Origin: Methanothrix sp. | Lineage (GTDB): Archaea > Halobacteriota > Methanosarcinia > Methanotrichales > Methanotrichaceae | Assembly: GCA_028682845.1 (NCBI GenBank) | Contig: JAJRAT010000069.1 | Coordinates: forward strand, 1 to 10,209 | DNA: 10,209 nucleotides | Direction of reading: 5' to 3' | In this document: one piece after another, positions 6,615-10,209 of the stretch | Layout of the letters: the number at the start of each line of letters is the position of its first letter | Numbering within the stretch: the first letter of the stretch is position 1 | The notes under the pieces: generated by a model | The model's database searches: none | The model's input: only the letters and a program-made list of their open reading frames with translations | Told to the model about the DNA's origin: nothing | Translations under genes and position numbers: made by a program

Positions 6615-8531
6615 ATGAAAATGAGACGGCATACTTTGGTTCTTCTAATCCTATCTCTGGCTTTGAATGCGATTTTTGCAGGCGCTATGGCCGCATCGGA
6701 TAGCAATGCCGGATCTTCGAATGCTTCCGGCGCAACCGCGAGTGACGATAGCGGTTTTCGTCCCGGAATCAACGGCTTTGCTTTTCAGAATTATGGCGAT
6801 GACATAGCCACTGTGGACCTGACGCCTGCTGAGATGCATCGCATGTTTGGGGACAAGGTATGTGCCTGCCTCAAGGATGGGAATTGCACTCTCACCTACC
6901 CCGCCCAAATGTGGATGGAGGCGGCAATTTCCGCCATGCGCTACGGCCACTGCGAAGGCCTGGCCGTGCTCAGCGACCTGATCTACTACAGCAAAGTGAA
7001 TCCGAGCGGCTTTGGAGGCCAAAACGCCATCGATCTCAGCCTCAAAGATGAGCTGTTGCAGCGGGAGATCGGCTACTGGTGGGTGACGCAGGTCACGAGC
7101 CCCGGAGGCTCGGAAAGGATCAAGGACTCTCCTAATGTCGTTTTGGATACACTCGCCCAATCCTTTGCCCTGGGCAAGAATGCCGATGAATGGTGGGTTA
7201 TGGGCTTGTACCTGCCGGACGGAAGCAGCGGACATGCCATCACGCCCTACGCTGTGGAGGATATGGGCAACGGCATTTCCAAGATTATGGTTTATGATAA
7301 CAACTGGCCGAAGTCTGAGAGATACGTCGAGGTCAACCGCACCGCCAACACCTGGAGCTATCAGGCATCGATCAATCCGAATGAGAAGTCCACGCTTTAC
7401 ACCGGAAACGCCAGCACAAAAACCCTGGAGATAGTATCCATCTCTTCAAGGCTCGGCCAGCAGAAATGCGAGTTTTGCGATGCGGACAACAGCACGGCAT
7501 CGAATTTGGGATCGTCGGCATCGACTGCATCGAGTGCATCGTCCGGCACCAAAGGCAATATGCAGATCTGGCAGAACGGAAAGGCCAAAGTCCTCGTCAC
7601 GGACGACGAGGGAAGAGAGGTCGGTTTCCTGGACACGGGCCAGATGGTAAATGAGATTCCAGATGCAGAGATACGCATTCTGAAGTTCGCGCCCGATGAG
7701 CCACCCATGCCGGTGATCTTTGTGCCGCTGTCGTCCTCCGACGATGACACCGAGATCTCGGTAAACGTGAGCAGCACCGCTGCTAACGACTCCGAGAACA
7801 TGAGTGCAGAGGTTGAAGCGAATCTAGCGAAAACATCCATCATCGCACCAGGCTTTGCCTTATCATCGGAAGTGAATGATCTGCAACAGGGCCAGCACCA
7901 GAGCATCGATCTGGTCAAAGAGGATGAGGAATACTCCATGAACATCACCGGCAATTTGATGGAGGCCCCCATGATCGCGGTTGGCACAGATTTAAATCAG
8001 ATCACCATCAGCGGCCTTAATGCTCTGCCGGGCAAATTCATCAGCTTCTCCTTGAATCCGGCCAGCGGCGCATTCAATATGCTGACCGGAGGCGCGGGAT
8101 TGATGCAGTTCAAGATGAACTCGACAGATCCGCTAACCGGAGCGCTTTCCACATTCCTCGGCAGTGATCTTTCCATGAATCGCGGCGACAGCTTCTCCCT
8201 GAACCTCGCAAATTCGTTCGGAGGAGCGGGAAGCGGCAGCAGTCCGTCTTTCTCCATCGATCGAGCCGGCGGCCTCACTGAGAATGTGGGATTGAAGGAT
8301 CTATCCGCGACGAATAACATGAATAGCCTGAACAGTTCCAAGCAAAATCAATCGAATGTAACCACCACTGCCATTCCGATAAGCGCTCCAAGCGGCATGT
8401 TTGGCAGCTCTTTCGATAAGAGTGATGACGATTCAGATTCATTCGATTCCTTCGATTCCTTCGATTCATCCGAGATGCCGGGATTTTCTGGAGGAATGCC
8501 AGGCGGATTCAATATGCCGTCGGGATTTTAA
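6615..8531 (+). CDS. Secreted protein with papain-like Cys/His domain and low-complexity tail
   Basis: This is a 638-residue exported protein. Residues 1-27 form a Sec signal peptide: a basic start, a Leu-rich core, and an Ala-rich end. A Ser/Ala/Asn-rich linker follows to about 47. Residues 50-275 look like one globular domain with a conserved Cys in GHCEG (C113), a His in SGHAITPY (H207) and an acidic/amide turn in VYDNNWP (D228, N229). This order fits a papain-like cysteine peptidase or related Cys-His-Asp/Asn enzyme. Further cysteines (83, 85, 91 and CEFC at 285-288) could form disulfides. After about residue 290 come Ser-rich and acidic linkers and then a Gly/Ser/Asn/Met/Phe-rich region to the end, with FDS repeats at 610-618 and a GGMPGGFNMPSGF terminus. 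There are 13 NxS/T sequons. No C-terminal anchor or sorting signal is seen. An in-frame stop at 6612 fixes the N-terminus at 6615 or the Met at 6621; no good Shine-Dalgarno is present. Catalytic activity is inferred. Confidence 0.85.
   Translation: MKMRRHTLVLLILSLALNAIFAGAMAASDSNAGSSNASGATASDDSGFRPGINGFAFQNYGDDIATVDLTPAEMHRMFGDKVCACLKDGNCTLTYPAQMWMEAAISAMRYGHCEGLAVLSDLIYYSKVNPSGFGGQNAIDLSLKDELLQREIGYWWVTQVTSPGGSERIKDSPNVVLDTLAQSFALGKNADEWWVMGLYLPDGSSGHAITPYAVEDMGNGISKIMVYDNNWPKSERYVEVNRTANTWSYQASINPNEKSTLYTGNASTKTLEIVSISSRLGQQKCEFCDADNSTASNLGSSASTASSASSGTKGNMQIWQNGKAKVLVTDDEGREVGFLDTGQMVNEIPDAEIRILKFAPDEPPMPVIFVPLSSSDDDTEISVNVSSTAANDSENMSAEVEANLAKTSIIAPGFALSSEVNDLQQGQHQSIDLVKEDEEYSMNITGNLMEAPMIAVGTDLNQITISGLNALPGKFISFSLNPASGAFNMLTGGAGLMQFKMNSTDPLTGALSTFLGSDLSMNRGDSFSLNLANSFGGAGSGSSPSFSIDRAGGLTENVGLKDLSATNNMNSLNSSKQNQSNVTTTAIPISAPSGMFGSSFDKSDDDSDSFDSFDSFDSSEMPGFSGGMPGGFNMPSGF
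8442..8468 (+). repeat. Tandem 9-base repeat coding for FDS
   Basis: Three consecutive copies of TTCGATTCC (the last ending in A) encode repeated Phe-Asp-Ser within the acidic tail of the secreted protein. Near-identity at the DNA level suggests recent slippage expansion, so copy number may vary between strains. Confidence 0.8.
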
Positions 8532-8533
8532 AA

Positions 8534-8540
8534 TTTTTTT
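8534..8540 (+). terminator. Oligo-T terminator after the secreted protein gene
   Basis: A run of seven T begins 3 bases after the TAA stop at 8529-8531. It is a typical archaeal intrinsic termination signal, facing the opposing hdrD terminator. Confidence 0.6.
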
Positions 8541-8618
8541 AGGATTATTCTTGTAAATAATATCTTTTACGCGCAGAATTTTTAAACGGCTCTGGATTGG
8601 TTCCGAAGTGGCTGAAGA

Positions 8619-8686
8619 GAACATCAAAAAAAGAATGTTCAAGAGATTCCGGTTATCCGAAATGCTTCGGGGTTTGCCGAAATCCC
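8619..8686 (-). terminator. Structured terminator region after hdrED
   Basis: Read on the minus strand past the hdrD stop, this region offers a 7-bp hairpin (8686-8669, tetraloop 8679-8676, one G-T mismatch that wobbles on one strand). An alternative 5-bp hairpin (CCGAA / TTCGG, 8670-8657) shares two bases with it. Next comes a run of seven T (8632-8626) flanked by a 6-bp inverted repeat, GAACAT 8640-8635 with ATGTTC 8624-8619. CCGG at 8693-8690 and 8652-8649 could close the first two hairpins into a larger stem. Position and T run fit termination of hdrED. Confidence 0.5.
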
Positions 8687-8720
8687 TTGCCGGTTTGATG
8701 ATATCGCAATGATATCAGAT

Positions 8721-10091
8721 TTAGTGAGCCTCGCCCACCAGGTCCTTGCCGGGTTCCTTGCGCTCCACGGTGCCAAGCTTGCACTCTGCTGGAGAGCATA
8801 CCAGGACATCCTGAGACTGGAACTTGGTGTACGGGTTCTCCGGAATGGTGGTATCCAATCCCATCGAGGCTGCCATCATCTCAACTACATCCACCATTTT
8901 TATCGGAGATTGTGCTGAATTCCGTCCATCAATCAGATTCAGTCTGCAGAACGGACATGTAGAGGCGATAACCTCAGCCTGAATATCGGTTGCATCCTGA
9001 ACTCTGGCCTTAGCGCAATCCATAGCCAAGTCGGGAATACCGGCCTTCACGCCACCGCCTGCACCGCAGCATCTCTGAAGAGCCCTGTTTCTGACCATGT
9101 CCTGGAACTTGACGCCAGGAATAGACTGGATGCAATCCCTGGCAGCTTCAAATGCCCAATCCTTTCCCTTCAGGTGCATGAGATGCCTGCCATTGTGGCA
9201 CGGATCATGATACGTGAACCTGTAGTTCAACGGTATCTTATACTCAACTTCGCCTTTTCTTATCTTCTCTCTCAAGAATACGGAGAGCGGCATGGTTTCA
9301 TAGGGGATGTACCCTTCATACCACATAGGCCAGTCTACGGCTGCGTTTCTCAGACATCCGGCGCATGCAAACAATACGTTCTTGGCTCCTCTATCCTTAA
9401 GAGCATCGACATTATGCACTGCATGCTCGGCCATGATTTCCCTCTGGCCGGTTCTTACCAGTGCGGAGGCACAGCACCATTCATCCTTGCCAAGCATGGC
9501 GAAATCTGCGCCAAGGTTGTCGAGGATCCTGACGGTAGCAACACCCAAAGCCTGTTGCCTGTATGCCGCCGTGCATCCTGCGAAATAGAACAGCTCCCCG
9601 GATTCCTGGATCTTGATATCCTTAGGTACCCAGCACAAGCGATCTTCTTGCTTTGCCTGATATGGATTTCTATCACTCTTGAGAAGTTTCGGGAAAAAGG
9701 ACTGTTTCCCCATCGGTCCGTCGCCGCGCTTGACCAGGTTGGGCCGCATGGCCTCCCAGAGCTCTACAGTCCTGATTCCAGCTTCGCAGACAGTTCCGCA
9801 GACACCGCAAGTGGTGCAGCTATACGTATCCTCAGTGAACTGCTTCATCTCGTCGTCATTGAGTGGCTTGGGACCGAAGATCTTGGCACGCAGGCTCTGA
9901 CTCTTGGCCATGAGCTCTCTCCACTTGGCATTCTTATACATGGGTGTTATGCCGGGCCGATCCTGCCTGACCGCGAAGGTCGGGCACCACTTCATGCACT
10001 CCTGGCACCTGTTGCAGCCATCGACCTCCATGAGCTGCGTGGACATCATGTAGCCCGTCATTAAGGGCTTGGAACCTTTTTGATCCGCCAT
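8721..10091 (-). CDS. hdrD: Heterodisulfide reductase, subunit D
   Basis: HdrD is the catalytic subunit of the membrane-bound HdrDE complex. It reduces CoM-S-S-CoB with electrons from methanophenazine passed on by cytochrome b HdrE, the terminal step of energy-conserving electron transport in cytochrome-containing methanogens. The 456-residue product corresponds to an HdrC-like N-terminus fused to HdrB. Two [4Fe-4S] motifs lie at Cys 26/29/32/36 and 92/95/98/102. Two CCG domains that bind the noncubane clusters show Cys 173, 206-207, 243/246 and Cys 298, 341-342, 379/382. The last 45 residues or so extend beyond the second CCG domain and contain CSPAEC (432-437). From memory HdrD proteins are nearer 410 residues, so this tail seems extra. 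The protein has no membrane helices and would attach through HdrE. GGAGGAGAA overlapping the end of hdrE serves the ATG; the two genes are 1 base apart and surely cotranscribed. Confidence 0.96.
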   Translation of the reverse strand: MADQKGSKPLMTGYMMSTQLMEVDGCNRCQECMKWCPTFAVRQDRPGITPMYKNAKWRELMAKSQSLRAKIFGPKPLNDDEMKQFTEDTYSCTTCGVCGTVCEAGIRTVELWEAMRPNLVKRGDGPMGKQSFFPKLLKSDRNPYQAKQEDRLCWVPKDIKIQESGELFYFAGCTAAYRQQALGVATVRILDNLGADFAMLGKDEWCCASALVRTGQREIMAEHAVHNVDALKDRGAKNVLFACAGCLRNAAVDWPMWYEGYIPYETMPLSVFLREKIRKGEVEYKIPLNYRFTYHDPCHNGRHLMHLKGKDWAFEAARDCIQSIPGVKFQDMVRNRALQRCCGAGGGVKAGIPDLAMDCAKARVQDATDIQAEVIASTCPFCRLNLIDGRNSAQSPIKMVDVVEMMAASMGLDTTIPENPYTKFQSQDVLVCSPAECKLGTVERKEPGKDLVGEAH

Positions 10092-10092
10092 T

Positions 10093-10209
10093 TTATTCTC
10101 CTCCTCTGTTTGCCAAAAGCGTCATGGGTGTGGCAATCACGTGAATGTACTTGCTCCAGGGCAGAACAAAGCAGAACAGACCCAGGGCCAGAACGGTGTG
10201 AATCAGAGC
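10093..10209 (-). CDS. hdrE: Heterodisulfide reductase, subunit E (3' end only)
   Basis: Only the last 38 codons are present; the gene continues past the right edge. They encode the end of a transmembrane helix (HTVLALGLFCFVLPW) followed by SKYIHVIATP, the serine-lysine-x-x-histidine pattern common in NarI/HdrE-type cytochrome b subunits. In these proteins the His may ligate haem near the membrane surface. The tail ends TLLANRGGE, and the RGGE codons supply the Shine-Dalgarno of hdrD. HdrE oxidises methanophenazine in the membrane and passes electrons to HdrD. The order hdrE-hdrD matches Methanosarcina. Identification rests on this short tail plus its position. Confidence 0.88.
   Translation of the reverse strand, partial: ALIHTVLALGLFCFVLPWSKYIHVIATPMTLLANRGGE

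Noticed and set aside
6651..7235. A 194-codon minus-strand frame inside the secreted-protein gene
   Set aside because: It is antisense to the Cys/His domain, with no start signal and no family resemblance.
9174..10064. A 296-codon plus-strand frame inside hdrD
   Set aside because: It is antisense to hdrD, whose cluster motifs are complete; no domain or ribosome binding site supports the opposite frame.

Overview
The window looks like chromosomal DNA of a cytochrome-containing methanogenic archaeon of the Methanosarcinales, most likely Methanothrix (Methanosaeta) or a close relative. The evidence is a membrane-type heterodisulfide reductase pair (hdrE tail plus hdrD), the methanogenesis enzyme Ftr, the archaeal IMP cyclohydrolase PurO, a four-subunit archaeal pyruvate:ferredoxin oxidoreductase, archaeal TATA-like boxes and oligo-T terminators. 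Genus assignment is inference from gene content.

Layout. (1) Bases 1-355, minus strand: the 5' part of an unrecognised CxxC-containing protein that runs off the left edge. (2) Bases 356-522: a divergent promoter region. (3) Bases 523-4935, plus strand: a tightly packed cluster porC-porD-porA-porB-purO-ftr with overlaps or gaps of at most 12 bases, very probably one transcript. (4) Bases 4936-5085: a convergent terminator zone. (5) Bases 5086-5589, minus: a small acidic, Cys-rich protein of unknown function with a palindrome-rich leader. (6) Bases 5869-6357, minus: a TspO/MBR membrane protein. (7) Bases 6615-8531, plus: a large secreted protein with a papain-like Cys/His domain followed by a long low-complexity, glycosylation-sequon-rich tail. 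(8) Bases 8532-8720: convergent terminators. (9) Bases 8721-10209, minus: hdrD and the 3' end of hdrE, in the usual order hdrE-hdrD.

How the genes work together. PorCDAB interconverts acetyl-CoA + CO2 and pyruvate with ferredoxin and is the anabolic entry point for an acetate-using methanogen. PurO closes the purine ring (FAICAR to IMP). Ftr moves the formyl group between methanofuran and tetrahydromethanopterin/sarcinapterin. The cluster therefore joins carbon assimilation, purine synthesis and C1-carrier chemistry. HdrDE is the terminal, membrane-bound reductase that takes electrons from methanophenazine to CoM-S-S-CoB. The central part (5086-8531) is accessory and holds the least-described material: the secreted Cys/His protein, the Cys-rich protein with its structured leader, and TspO.
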